Source of the DNA: Rhodospirillaceae bacterium
Lineage (GTDB): Bacteria > Pseudomonadota > Alphaproteobacteria > UBA8366 > GCA-2717185
Direction of reading: 5' to 3'
Length of the DNA: 19,821 nt
NCBI GenBank assembly: GCA_002717185.1
Contig: PBDC01000102.1
Location: forward strand, 1-19,821
Shown: positions 7,573-15,636 of the stretch, piece after piece
Layout of the letters: every line of letters starts with the position of its first letter
Position numbering within the stretch: position 1 is the first letter of the stretch
The notes under the pieces: model-generated
What the model saw: the letters and a program-made list of their open reading frames with translations, nothing else
Told to the model about the DNA's origin: nothing
Databases searched by the model: none
Translations under genes and position numbers: made by a program

Positions 7573-9924
7573 ATGCCTACTCCATCCGCTGAGATCGCCC
7601 CATCATTTGAAAAGTTTGCCGTAGGCCAGCCGGTGTCCCGGCTGGAAGATCCGATGCTGTTACGGGGCGACGGGCGTTACACCGACGATTTCAGCCTCGA
7701 CGGTCAGGCCTACGCTTATGTCCTGAGATCGCCCTACGCCCACGGTTCCATCCAAACGCTTGACGTGTCGGAGGCGAAGTCAGCGCCCGGCGTTCTCGCC
7801 GTGCTGACTGCCGCCGAACTCCAGGAGGCTGGTGTCAACCCGCTTTTTTGCCGTCTCCGCCTCAAGAACCGCGATGGTACGCCGATGATCAGGCCGGACC
7901 GGCCGTGCCTGGCAAATGAAAAGGTCCGGTATCGAGGTGAGGCCGTCGCCGTTGTCGTGGCGGAAACGTTGGCGCAGGCGAAGGACGCGTCGGAACTCAT
8001 AGAGCTTGATATCGAAGTTTTACCGGCGGTGACGGACGCTCGTGAGGCGCTTCGCGATGGTGCGCCGCAACTGCACAATGAAGCGGTGAACAATCGGGGT
8101 ATCGACTGGGAGTTCGGCGACGGCGAGGAGGCCGACCGCCTGTTTGCCCAAGCCCACCATGTGACCCGGCTGACACTGCGCAACAACCGTGTCGTTATCG
8201 CTCCACTGGAGCCACGGGCTGCCGTCGGAGAATACGATCCGCAAACGCAGCGTTACACGCTGCACGTCCCGACGCAGGGTGTCTACGGCTTCACCACCGA
8301 ACTTGCTGAGCTCGTCCTCGGTATTCCGCGTGAGCAGCTACGTATTCAGACCTATCGGGTCGGCGGTTCTTTCGGCATGAAGTCGGCGCCCTATCCTGAA
8401 TACGCGCCGGTGCTGGTTGCCGCACAACTACTTGGTCGCCCCGTCAAATGGTGCGACGAGCGCAGCGATAGTTTCCTCTCGGACCAGCATGGCCGCGACG
8501 GCTGGGCAGAAGCGTCGCTCGCTTTCGACAAGGAGGGCCACATCCTTGCCGCCCGCGTGATCAGTTACGGCAACGCCGGAGCCTATTTCAGCGCGGTCGG
8601 TCCGCATATGTACACCAACAACATTCAGCGAAACTTTCCGAGCCTATATAGGCTGCCACTTCTGCATGCCCGGTCCTACGGCGTCTTTACGAACACGACT
8701 CCGATTGGCGCGTACCGTGGCGCCGGCCGGCCGGAGGCGGTCTATTACATGGAGCGGCTGATCGACACCGCTGCACGCGAGCTGGGCATCAGCCGAGTCA
8801 CGCTGCGGCAACGGAACATGTTGCGACCCGAAGAGTTGCCCTACAAAACGGTGTTCGGAATGGTCTACGACAGCGGTGATTTCCCCGCTGTTCTCGACAA
8901 GGCTCTTATTGCGGCGGACTGGAACGGTTTCGAGGCACGACGCGAAGAGTCTGCGACACGAGGAATATTGCGGGGTCTCGGCATCGGGACCTATTTGGAA
9001 GCGACAGGCGCACCCTCGCGCGAGATGGGTCGCATCCGCTTCGAGGAAGACGGATCGGTCACTATGGTTACTGGTTCGCTCGACTACGGACAGGGACACG
9101 CCGCCGCCTTCGCGCAAATCGTCGGCTCGAAGCTCGGCATTCCGCTAGAACATTTCCGACTGATCCAGGGCGACAGCGATGAACTAATCGCGGGCCAGGG
9201 TACTGGCGGATCGAAGACGCTAATCAGCGGTGGCACAATTATGCTTCATACTGCCGAGAAGGTCATCGAAAACGGTCGGTTGATAGCAAGCCATGTGCTC
9301 GAAGCTGCACCCGCCGATATTACGCTTGAGCAAGGGCGCTTCACCATCGCCGGGACTGACCGGTCGATCTCGATTATGGAACTAGCGGAACATGCGCGAC
9401 AGGGACTTCCCGAAGACCTGCCGCGAAGCCTCGACGCTGAAATTGTCGAGAATCCACCGCCCTCAGCGTTTCCTAATGGGTGCCACATCGCTGAAATCGA
9501 GGTCGATCCTGAGACAGGTGTTATCCGTGTCGACCGCTATACGATCGTCGATGATTTCGGAAATCTCGTAAACCCGATGCTCGTCGAGGGGCAGGTCCAC
9601 GGTGGTGTCGCGCAGGGAGTCGGTCAGGCGCTGATGGAAGACAGCCTCTACGACACCGACGGTCAGTCGATTACCGGCTCCTTCATGGACTACGCGATGC
9701 CCCGCGCCGACACGCTGCCATCCTTATCCTTTGCCGCCCATCCGGTTCCTGCGACCACCAATCCACTCGGCGCTAAGGGATGTGGCGAGGCAGGGTGCTC
9801 GGGCTCTATTCCGGCGATCATGAACGCGGTCGTCGACGTGTTGGCACGTGAAACGGGCGTAACGCATTTCGATATGCCCGCTAAGCCAGAACGGGTCTGG
9901 GCCGCCTTGCGGCAGCGCAGCTAG
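7573..9924 (+). CDS. Xanthine dehydrogenase-family molybdopterin-binding subunit (CoxL/aldehyde oxidase-like), copy 1
   Basis: This is the large catalytic subunit of a molybdenum hydroxylase (783 residues), which inserts water-derived oxygen at a C-H bond of heteroaromatics, aldehydes or similar. It begins with the a/b hammerhead domain (GQPVSRLEDP, GDGRYTDD, LRSPYAH) and continues with GGSFGMK (264-270), AYRGAGR (380-386), GQGHAAAFAQ and the C-terminal GCGEAG, in which Glu739 matches the catalytic glutamate of the family. It has AYRGAGR, not the AYxCSFR loop of true CO dehydrogenase, so it is not a form I CoxL. The frame opens with TTG at 7516, but the ATG at 7573 fits the family N-terminus better. 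The 2Fe-2S and FAD subunit genes that normally accompany it are absent. It is followed after 55 bases by the CitE-like gene, so the two are probably co-transcribed. Confidence 0.92.
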   Translation: MPTPSAEIAPSFEKFAVGQPVSRLEDPMLLRGDGRYTDDFSLDGQAYAYVLRSPYAHGSIQTLDVSEAKSAPGVLAVLTAAELQEAGVNPLFCRLRLKNRDGTPMIRPDRPCLANEKVRYRGEAVAVVVAETLAQAKDASELIELDIEVLPAVTDAREALRDGAPQLHNEAVNNRGIDWEFGDGEEADRLFAQAHHVTRLTLRNNRVVIAPLEPRAAVGEYDPQTQRYTLHVPTQGVYGFTTELAELVLGIPREQLRIQTYRVGGSFGMKSAPYPEYAPVLVAAQLLGRPVKWCDERSDSFLSDQHGRDGWAEASLAFDKEGHILAARVISYGNAGAYFSAVGPHMYTNNIQRNFPSLYRLPLLHARSYGVFTNTTPIGAYRGAGRPEAVYYMERLIDTAARELGISRVTLRQRNMLRPEELPYKTVFGMVYDSGDFPAVLDKALIAADWNGFEARREESATRGILRGLGIGTYLEATGAPSREMGRIRFEEDGSVTMVTGSLDYGQGHAAAFAQIVGSKLGIPLEHFRLIQGDSDELIAGQGTGGSKTLISGGTIMLHTAEKVIENGRLIASHVLEAAPADITLEQGRFTIAGTDRSISIMELAEHARQGLPEDLPRSLDAEIVENPPPSAFPNGCHIAEIEVDPETGVIRVDRYTIVDDFGNLVNPMLVEGQVHGGVAQGVGQALMEDSLYDTDGQSITGSFMDYAMPRADTLPSLSFAAHPVPATTNPLGAKGCGEAGCSGSIPAIMNAVVDVLARETGVTHFDMPAKPERVWAALRQRS

Positions 9925-9979
9925 GTCCGGGATGAGCATAACGAACAGCGCTTCGAGCTAACACACTGAAAGGACCTCT

Positions 9980-10855
9980 ATGAAGCCAGTCAGGTCTTTC
10001 CTTTTTGTACCAGGCAACAGGGAGTCTATGCTCGAAAAGGCAGCGGGCGCCGGGGCCGACGCCCTGATCCTCGACCTCGAAGACAGCGTCCCGGCCGGGG
10101 ACAAAATTGTGGCGCGTGAGCTCGTTGCCGGCAAAATAGCGGAGCTATCGAGGAAGCAGCAGCGCGTCTGGGTGCGCATTAACCGGTCTGCCTATCTCTA
10201 CGATCTCGACGACCTGTTGGCAGTCGTCCGTCCCGGTCTCGAAGGAATTTTTATCTCGAAGCCAAATGGCCCGGAGGACGTTCACACCGCGTCCTCGATG
10301 ATTGCCGAAGCGGAAAGCCGTAACGGCCTCGCGTTCGGGACGGTCAGGTTGATTCCTCTGCTGGAGAGCGCGCGTTCGATGCAGCTCTGCTTCGAGATTG
10401 CTGAAATACCGCGTGTCGCGGCCCTTGTCGGATCGGCGGGCAAGAACGGGGATAGTGCGCGTGCACTGTCCCTCGTCTGGTCGTCGGACCGCCGCGAGGC
10501 ATTATACCTCAAGTCCCGTGTAGTGATGGCGGCGCGGGCGGCGGGAAAGCTACCGATCGGTGGCTTATGGCATCAGGTAAAGGACCTTAAAGGCCAGGAA
10601 GAAGCGTCCCGTCTCGACCGGCAACTCGGCATGTCGGGCGAGCTAATCTTGCACCCCGGACAGGTTGAAGTGGTCAACCGGGCCTACAGGCCGACGGCAG
10701 AGGAAATTGCCTATTATCGTGGCATGATCGAGGCGCTAGAGAAGGCGCAGGTGGGCGGACGCGCCTCGGTGCTTTACGAAGGCGAACACATCGACATCGC
10801 ACACGTGAACACAGCTCGTACTATGATCGAATTGGCAGAAGAGTTTGGATGCTGA
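9980..10855 (+). CDS. CitE-like / HpcH-HpaI family CoA-ester lyase
   Basis: A 291-residue (beta/alpha)8-barrel of the citrate-lyase-beta / malyl-CoA lyase superfamily, whose members reversibly cleave a 3-hydroxyacyl-CoA thioester into an acyl-CoA and a 2-oxo acid, or hydrolyse malyl- or citramalyl-type CoA esters. Visible motifs are DLEDSVP (32-38), VRINR (65-69), Lys94, the metal-ligand glutamate in PLLES (Glu129) and a GD motif (157-158) where the second ligand aspartate is expected. The segment before it (VGSAGKNG) differs from the common FGxxDL form. The ATG follows AAAGGA with 5-base spacing. No citrate lyase alpha or gamma gene is nearby, so this is a stand-alone enzyme and not part of citrate lyase. 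In context it probably releases an end product of the pathway started by the molybdenum hydroxylase. The exact substrate is unknown. Confidence 0.85.
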   Translation: MKPVRSFLFVPGNRESMLEKAAGAGADALILDLEDSVPAGDKIVARELVAGKIAELSRKQQRVWVRINRSAYLYDLDDLLAVVRPGLEGIFISKPNGPEDVHTASSMIAEAESRNGLAFGTVRLIPLLESARSMQLCFEIAEIPRVAALVGSAGKNGDSARALSLVWSSDRREALYLKSRVVMAARAAGKLPIGGLWHQVKDLKGQEEASRLDRQLGMSGELILHPGQVEVVNRAYRPTAEEIAYYRGMIEALEKAQVGGRASVLYEGEHIDIAHVNTARTMIELAEEFGC

Positions 10856-11132
10856 TTTTATTTTCCCAGTGTTGACGAAGCGTAACGTCTTTGCTTTCAG
10901 CATCAGGCCGGACGATGATTTTATTTGCGATGGTGTCTCCCAACGACCAGCCAGCAACTGATAGGGACCCGCAGGCTGGATTGAACGTTCTGGCCGAATG
11001 TTGAGGAGGTTCAACGCTGGTTAATTGCAAAATTATTGGTCTAGGCGATGTTTAGTCTGGACTAACGTGTTCTTGGGCAGCGGTTGACCAGGTACAACCA
11101 AGTCTGCACAGTCTAATTAAGGATGGCATTTT
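10856..11132. other. Dyad-rich intergenic region before the M20 gene
   Basis: The 277 bases contain no gene. They hold the 8-base palindrome GAACGTTC (10983-10990), the hairpin GTTGA-N6-TCAAC (11000-11015) and two further inverted repeats listed separately. A duplicated stretch, TGATTTTATTT, occurs at about 10853 and again at about 10915. The gap and its dyads suggest a new transcription unit begins at the M20 gene. Confidence 0.5.
11052..11099. promoter_or_regulatory. Two inverted repeats, candidate operators for the M20-led operon
   Basis: TTAGTC-TG-GACTAA (11052-11065) and GGTTG-N8-CAACC (11082-11099) are both perfect in their arms and lie 34-81 bases before the TTG start at 11133. The AGTCTG half-motif recurs at 11101. 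Such pairs are typical of sites for dimeric LysR, GntR or TetR regulators; none is encoded in the window. Confidence 0.4.
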
Positions 11133-12353
11133 TTGAGCTATCGTCCTTCGGATGACACCATGCAAACCATTCCTTTAATCTCACACCTGGATACGCGGTA
11201 TCTGATCCAAACCCTTGAGCGCCTGGCAAAGGTCCCTGCTGACGTCCCGATGGGCTCCGAGGTATTCATCGAGCCGGACGACCCCAAACTGGTACACTAT
11301 GTCCAAAATGTCCTGCGGCCCGAATTATCGGCAATCGGCGCCTATGACCTGATCGACGCGCCTGGCAATCAGATCATCACTCGGTATGGCGCGGGTACCT
11401 CGGACGCGACACTGCTGATCCAGGTCTACACACCCGTCCAGCATCATAATCTCATGGCTGAGCCCTGGTCCGGGAAGATCGCCCGGGGCACCGAATGGGG
11501 CTATGACGAGCCATGCTTGTTTGGTCAGGGCGTGACCCAGAACAAGTCGCACCAGGCCATCATACTGGCGGTCCTCAAGCTGTTGTACGAGCAAAACGTA
11601 TCATTCGCGGGCACGCTTTATGTGGCGATCAACAATGAGGGCCGCAGCAGTCATGCGTGCTCCGAGGCAATCCTTGGCGCGCTCGGGATCAAACCTGATT
11701 TCGCGTTGCTGCTCACGGCGACCGGGCAGCGAATTTCACTCGGCAATCGCGGACGAGTGGATGTCAATGTCACGCTACGCGGCAAGGCGGTGCATTCGAG
11801 TGTTCCAGATACCGGCCTTAGCGCCATCGACGGCGCCTATGAGGTGATGAGCCGGCTGAAGAATTTGAAGCTCCCCGGAGGCCATCCGCATCTTGGCGGT
11901 CGGCACGTCATTCCCTATCAGGTCATCTACGAACCGCTTGCACCGCATACATTGCCCGATACTGCCCGTATGCGGGTCGATCGCCGCCTATTGCCGGGGG
12001 ATGATCCGGCCGAGGCGACTGAAGAAGTGCGTCAGGCGATTGGCGATATGACGCCGTATGAAGTAACCGTCGAGCAAGGTAACCATATGTGGCCGGCCCT
12101 GGTTGCACCCGATCATCGCGGCGTTCGGATTCTCGCGGACGCGCACATCGCTGTCCACGGTGTGGCGCCGGAAACCTTTTACGGCCAGGGTACTTACGAT
12201 GCCGGGGGCCCCTGTGCGGCAGGCGTGCCGGCAGTAATGTATGGCGTTGGCGGCGCTGCCGCGTCGGTGCTTGACGTCGACTTTGTACCGTTGTCGCATC
12301 TCGACCAAGTCGCCAGTGTGGTTGCTCAAACCATCCTAAGCTTCCTCGAATAA
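11133..12353 (+). CDS. M20-fold peptidase/deacylase-like protein lacking the metal ligands
   Basis: A 406-residue protein with the M20 (ArgE/DapE/CPG2) architecture: catalytic-type domain, inserted dimerisation/lid domain with GKAVHSSVPDTG (217-228), and return to the first domain. The canonical HxD is replaced by Tyr99-Thr-Pro101; GRGxxDxK reads GQGVTQNK (131-138) with Gln136 in place of Asp; the Glu-Glu dyad is reduced to INNEG (166-170); GEP is LTATG (194-198); and the final His position near GVGG (371-374) is Val or Leu. The lid His221 is kept. Either it is a metal-free member with new chemistry or a non-catalytic binding protein. The TTG start is chosen because AAGGA lies 9 bases upstream; ATG 11160 is the alternative. 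It heads a closely packed operon with the LLM gene 2-17 bases downstream. Confidence 0.85.
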   Translation: MSYRPSDDTMQTIPLISHLDTRYLIQTLERLAKVPADVPMGSEVFIEPDDPKLVHYVQNVLRPELSAIGAYDLIDAPGNQIITRYGAGTSDATLLIQVYTPVQHHNLMAEPWSGKIARGTEWGYDEPCLFGQGVTQNKSHQAIILAVLKLLYEQNVSFAGTLYVAINNEGRSSHACSEAILGALGIKPDFALLLTATGQRISLGNRGRVDVNVTLRGKAVHSSVPDTGLSAIDGAYEVMSRLKNLKLPGGHPHLGGRHVIPYQVIYEPLAPHTLPDTARMRVDRRLLPGDDPAEATEEVRQAIGDMTPYEVTVEQGNHMWPALVAPDHRGVRILADAHIAVHGVAPETFYGQGTYDAGGPCAAGVPAVMYGVGGAAASVLDVDFVPLSHLDQVASVVAQTILSFLE

Positions 12354-12370
12354 AAATGGAGCGAACCGCC

Positions 12371-13384
12371 ATGCCGTTCGATAACCCCACTAAGATGAAG
12401 GCCAAGTTCGGCCTCAGTCTGTCGACCCGCGCTGTGCTATTCGACTGGGGCACGATGGACGACGTGCTCGACATGGCCGAGACCGCGGAGGCATCGGATA
12501 TGTTTCATGGCATATGGGTCGGCGATAATTTGCTTTCCAAGCCCCGCGTCGAAGCAATTGTTACGCTGTCTGCCTTGGCCGCGCGCACCAAACGCGTCAA
12601 GCTAGGGACGATCTGTTTGGCCAGCTTTCCATTGCGTGATCCGATCCTGCTTGCCTTGCAGTGGGCCAGCCTTGACGTGCTATCCAAGGGTCGCACCATC
12701 CTTGCCGTGTGCAGTGGCGCACCAGACCGGTTTGGCCCGCAATTCGCGCACGAGCTTGAGGTCATGGGAGTCGCCTCGGGAGAGCGCGTAGGGCGGGTGG
12801 TCGAGGGCATTTCCATCATGCGCCAACTGTGGAGCGATGGTGCTGCTGCGCACTCCGGCAAATATCACCAGTTTGCCGATGTCGACCTGCAGCCCAAACC
12901 GATACAAGACCCGATTCCTATCATGCTCGCCGTCAACCCACCGGCAGCGACAGCTGACGTGGAGACGGTCGATCGTGTTCTCAAACGCGTCGCAACCCAT
13001 GCCGATGGCTGGCAGACCGATAGCACCCCGTTGGATGCTTTTCGCGAACGGTTCGATACCATTCTTCGCTACGCCGACGGGCTTGGCCGCGATACCACAA
13101 ACTTCGATGGGTCCTTGCATTTGATGGTTAACATCAATGAAGACGAGGACAAGGCGTTTGCGGAAGCGACCGAATTTTTGGGCTCGTATTACGGCGCCGG
13201 CGCTGTGCCGCGCGAGCGTGCCGAAACCTGGATAGCCAGCGGATCGCCGCAAGCGGTGATCGATAAAATTGCTGCCTATATCGAAGTCGGCTGTACAATG
13301 CCGGTCCTCCGGCTTGTCGCCCCAAACCCGCGCGATCAATTGCAGCGCTGCATAGAGGAAGTATTGCCCGCTTTTGGTAAATAG
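12371..13384 (+). CDS. LLM-class flavin/F420-dependent oxidoreductase
   Basis: A 337-residue luciferase-like TIM-barrel protein (KFGLSLSTRAVLFDW at the N-terminus, IWVGDNL near residue 48, TKRVKLGTICLASFPLRDP, SKGRTILAVCSGAP). This form is shorter than the NtaA group and resembles the F420/FMN-dependent oxidoreductases of the methylenetetrahydromethanopterin-reductase-like branch. The cofactor (FMN, F420 or both) cannot be decided from the sequence alone. ATG 12371 is preferred over ATG 12356 because GGAGCG lies 8 bases before it. It is tightly linked to the M20 gene and probably co-transcribed; a 180-base gap follows. It probably oxidises or reduces an intermediate of the same pathway. Confidence 0.85.
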   Translation: MPFDNPTKMKAKFGLSLSTRAVLFDWGTMDDVLDMAETAEASDMFHGIWVGDNLLSKPRVEAIVTLSALAARTKRVKLGTICLASFPLRDPILLALQWASLDVLSKGRTILAVCSGAPDRFGPQFAHELEVMGVASGERVGRVVEGISIMRQLWSDGAAAHSGKYHQFADVDLQPKPIQDPIPIMLAVNPPAATADVETVDRVLKRVATHADGWQTDSTPLDAFRERFDTILRYADGLGRDTTNFDGSLHLMVNINEDEDKAFAEATEFLGSYYGAGAVPRERAETWIASGSPQAVIDKIAAYIEVGCTMPVLRLVAPNPRDQLQRCIEEVLPAFGK

Positions 13385-13463
13385 GGTCTGACGTGCGCTC
13401 ATTTTCTTAGTGCTTTTGCGTCAATTGCGTCCATATATCGCCGCGGAATCAAGCACCGTGTTT

Positions 13464-13492
13464 TTGGAATTCGTTTTCTGTGCCAATGTAAT
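13464..13492 (+). promoter_or_regulatory. Internal sigma-70-type promoter before the VOC gene
   Basis: TTGGAA (13464-13469) and TGTAAT (13487-13492, 5/6 match) are separated by exactly 17 bases. Transcription would start near 13499, upstream of both likely starts of the VOC gene. The 9-base direct repeat TTGCGTCAA/TTGCGTCCA (13416-13433) just upstream could be an activator site. Confidence 0.45.
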
Positions 13493-13568
13493 GGTTGAAG
13501 GTTTTTGCATGGGTAGAGATTTCGGTGGGGGTAGAGCCATGAGCGCAATCCAAAGGGACGGTGAAGGG

Positions 13569-14507
13569 ATGAGAAAATTTTTCCAGCCGCGGCGGCTTGG
13601 CCACGTTAATTTGGTGGTCAACGATGTTGATCGATCGATGGATTTTTATATGAACGTCGTTGGCCTCGACGAGGCCTATCGCCGCCCCCAGGTCAAGGCA
13701 GGCTTCCTCAGCAACGGCAATACTCATCACGATATTGGCATGGTTCAAAGTGACGGACCACTTGGACACGGCCGGTTAGCCGGGCTAAATCACATTGCCT
13801 TTGAATTGGAGACCGAAGTCGACCTTGTAGCGGGTTATAATCGGGCGATTGCTGCTGGCGTGACTTTCAAACGTACCGCGGATCATGATATCGCTCACGC
13901 AGTCTATGGCGCTGACGCGGATGGAAACGAATACGAGGTTTACGCCGATGTGATCCATGCCTGGCGCGACGCGCGGCATGGCACCGTCACCAAAGCGAAA
14001 CCAAATTGGACGCCGGGCAGCACGCCGCCGCACGCGGAGCAAAACTATCACACCGACCCGGAAATTGTTCGGAGGGACGATGCCATATTCCATCCGTTGC
14101 GCGCTACTCATGCCGTCCTTGCAGTCGATAATTTCGAGCTGGCGTTCGATACCTATCACGACGTTGTTGGATTGACGCTTTTGGCTGGTGGTCGCGAAGA
14201 TACCTTTGCGGTGTTCGGTGGTACGTGTGTCGAGCGCAACCTCGCCCTGTTCCACACGAACGGTGAACGACAACCTGGCCTGCATCATGTCGGGTTAAAG
14301 CTTTCCGACGAGATTGATCTCGAAAATTCGCTGAAGCGGCTTGGCGATGCGGGTCTCGCAATCGAATCCGAATTCGACCATCCGGCGCGGCGTGGTGTTT
14401 TTTTTCGCGATATCGACGGCATCCGGCTGCAATTCTATGTCGACCGGGATGCAAGCATTGATGCTTTGCGCGGTTGCGAGGTCGAGACTGCACTGTTCCT
14501 GGCCTAG
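13569..14507 (+). CDS. Two-domain VOC (glyoxalase/extradiol dioxygenase-like) protein
   Basis: A 312-residue protein of the vicinal oxygen chelate superfamily, with two repeats as in type I extradiol ring-cleavage dioxygenases. N-terminal repeat: GHVNLVV with His12, GLNHIAF with His75, DGNEYEVY with Glu123, a complete His-His-Glu metal triad. C-terminal repeat: THAVLAV with His181, GLHHVGL with His240, but DGIRLQFY with Gln288 in place of Glu. In catechol and biphenyldiol dioxygenases the iron site is in the C-terminal domain, so the arrangement here is the reverse. The reading frame is open from 13410, but a likely promoter at 13464-13492 argues for a downstream start. ATG 13569 fits the family N-terminus, and ATG 13539 (nine or so bases after a G-rich stretch) is the alternative. 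Four bases separate it from the FAD monooxygenase, suggesting translational coupling and ring hydroxylation followed by ring cleavage. Confidence 0.85.
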   Translation: MRKFFQPRRLGHVNLVVNDVDRSMDFYMNVVGLDEAYRRPQVKAGFLSNGNTHHDIGMVQSDGPLGHGRLAGLNHIAFELETEVDLVAGYNRAIAAGVTFKRTADHDIAHAVYGADADGNEYEVYADVIHAWRDARHGTVTKAKPNWTPGSTPPHAEQNYHTDPEIVRRDDAIFHPLRATHAVLAVDNFELAFDTYHDVVGLTLLAGGREDTFAVFGGTCVERNLALFHTNGERQPGLHHVGLKLSDEIDLENSLKRLGDAGLAIESEFDHPARRGVFFRDIDGIRLQFYVDRDASIDALRGCEVETALFLA

Positions 14508-14511
14508 CGGA

Positions 14512-15624
14512 ATGCCGCGCCGAAAACATGTCGAAATCGCCGGCGGGGGCTTTGCCGGACTGGCTACTGCGACGGCGTTCTGCCACCGCGGCTGGACGGC
14601 GCGAATACACGAAGCCGCGCCTGAACTGCGGTCCTTCGGCGCAGGCATCTTCCTTTGGGAAAATGGCTTGCGCGTCCTCAAGGCGCTGGGGGCCTACGAC
14701 GCGGTCGTCGCCGGTGCACACGAGGCGCCCGGCTATGAAGGTCGCGACGAAAACAACGAACGGATGAGCTTGCATCATTTTGGCGGTGATTGCCGCATGC
14801 TGACGATGACCCGTCAGCATCTTTACGCCGCCATGCTGGCAGCGGCACAACGCGCTGGGGTTGCATTTGAAATCAGCTCGGAGATTGTCGCGGCCGACCC
14901 GACCGGCGCGTTGATTGGCGCCGACGGCAACCGCCACGAGGCAGACCTGGTGGTCGGGGCGGACGGTGTGAATTCGAAAGTTCGCCAATCCCTCGGCGTC
15001 AAGACCGAGCGGACGACCTTCACCCACGGCGTGATTCGTATCCTTGTCCCGCGCGGCGACCAGGACTTGACCGAAACCAACCCGGACTACGTCATCAATT
15101 TCTGGGGGCCGCGCCTAAAAGTTCTCTACACGCCTTGCGATGCGAACGATTTGTACCTGGCGATGATGGTGCATAAGGAAGACGACGAAGCACGCGCCAT
15201 TCCGGTAAACAAGAAAGTCTGGAAACAGGAAATTCCCCATCTAGCCCATATATTTGACCGGATCGACGACCAGGGCCGCTTCGATAGTTACGAGATGACT
15301 AAACTCGATCGCATGTCGGTCGGGCGCGCCGTGCTGATCGGCGATTCCGGGCACCCAATGCCGCCGACACTGGGCCAGGGCGCAGGTTGCGCGATCATGA
15401 ACGCACTCGGCCTCGCGGTGGCGATCGACGAGGCCGGTGACGACCTTCTCGACGGTCTGCGGGTCTGGGAACAGCGCGAACGCCCGCTCACCGAGCACAC
15501 GCAGGACATTTCGAGCCTCTATGTCCGCAACCGTGCCGGCTCCGACGGCGGAAATAAATGGGATGCGATCGCGATGCGGACTGCGCGCCATATTCCAACT
15601 GGTACCGCGGACATTATCTTTTAG
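14512..15624 (+). CDS. FAD-dependent aromatic-type monooxygenase (PHBH superfamily)
   Basis: A 370-residue class A flavoprotein hydroxylase that should use NAD(P)H and O2 to hydroxylate an activated ring. It has all three family motifs: GGGFAG (11-16) for the ADP moiety, ADGVNSKVR (150-158) as the DG motif, and IGDSGHPMPPTLGQGAG (276-292) as the GD motif contacting the ribityl chain. GAGI (43-46) and Arg101 also fit. It resembles salicylate or 6-hydroxynicotinate 3-monooxygenase in layout, but I cannot name the substrate. The frame extends upstream to 14341 inside the VOC gene; ATG 14512, four bases after the VOC stop, gives the normal N-terminus. A 12-base gap separates it from the second molybdenum subunit, so these three genes form one operon. 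Confidence 0.9.
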   Translation: MPRRKHVEIAGGGFAGLATATAFCHRGWTARIHEAAPELRSFGAGIFLWENGLRVLKALGAYDAVVAGAHEAPGYEGRDENNERMSLHHFGGDCRMLTMTRQHLYAAMLAAAQRAGVAFEISSEIVAADPTGALIGADGNRHEADLVVGADGVNSKVRQSLGVKTERTTFTHGVIRILVPRGDQDLTETNPDYVINFWGPRLKVLYTPCDANDLYLAMMVHKEDDEARAIPVNKKVWKQEIPHLAHIFDRIDDQGRFDSYEMTKLDRMSVGRAVLIGDSGHPMPPTLGQGAGCAIMNALGLAVAIDEAGDDLLDGLRVWEQRERPLTEHTQDISSLYVRNRAGSDGGNKWDAIAMRTARHIPTGTADIIF

Positions 15625-15636
15625 AGATTTGGATCC

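Noticed and set aside
9980..10855. Authentic citrate lyase beta subunit
   Set aside because: No alpha, gamma or ligase genes of citrate lyase are adjacent, and the stand-alone context fits a CitE-like CoA-ester lyase.
13410..13568. Long N-terminal extension of the VOC protein
   Set aside because: A likely promoter lies inside it and the extension shows no domain; downstream starts at 13539 or 13569 fit the family.
14104..15027. Minus-strand 307-codon frame across the VOC and FAD monooxygenase genes
   Set aside because: It is Arg/His/Ala-rich, antisense to two clearly conserved genes, and matches no family I recognise.
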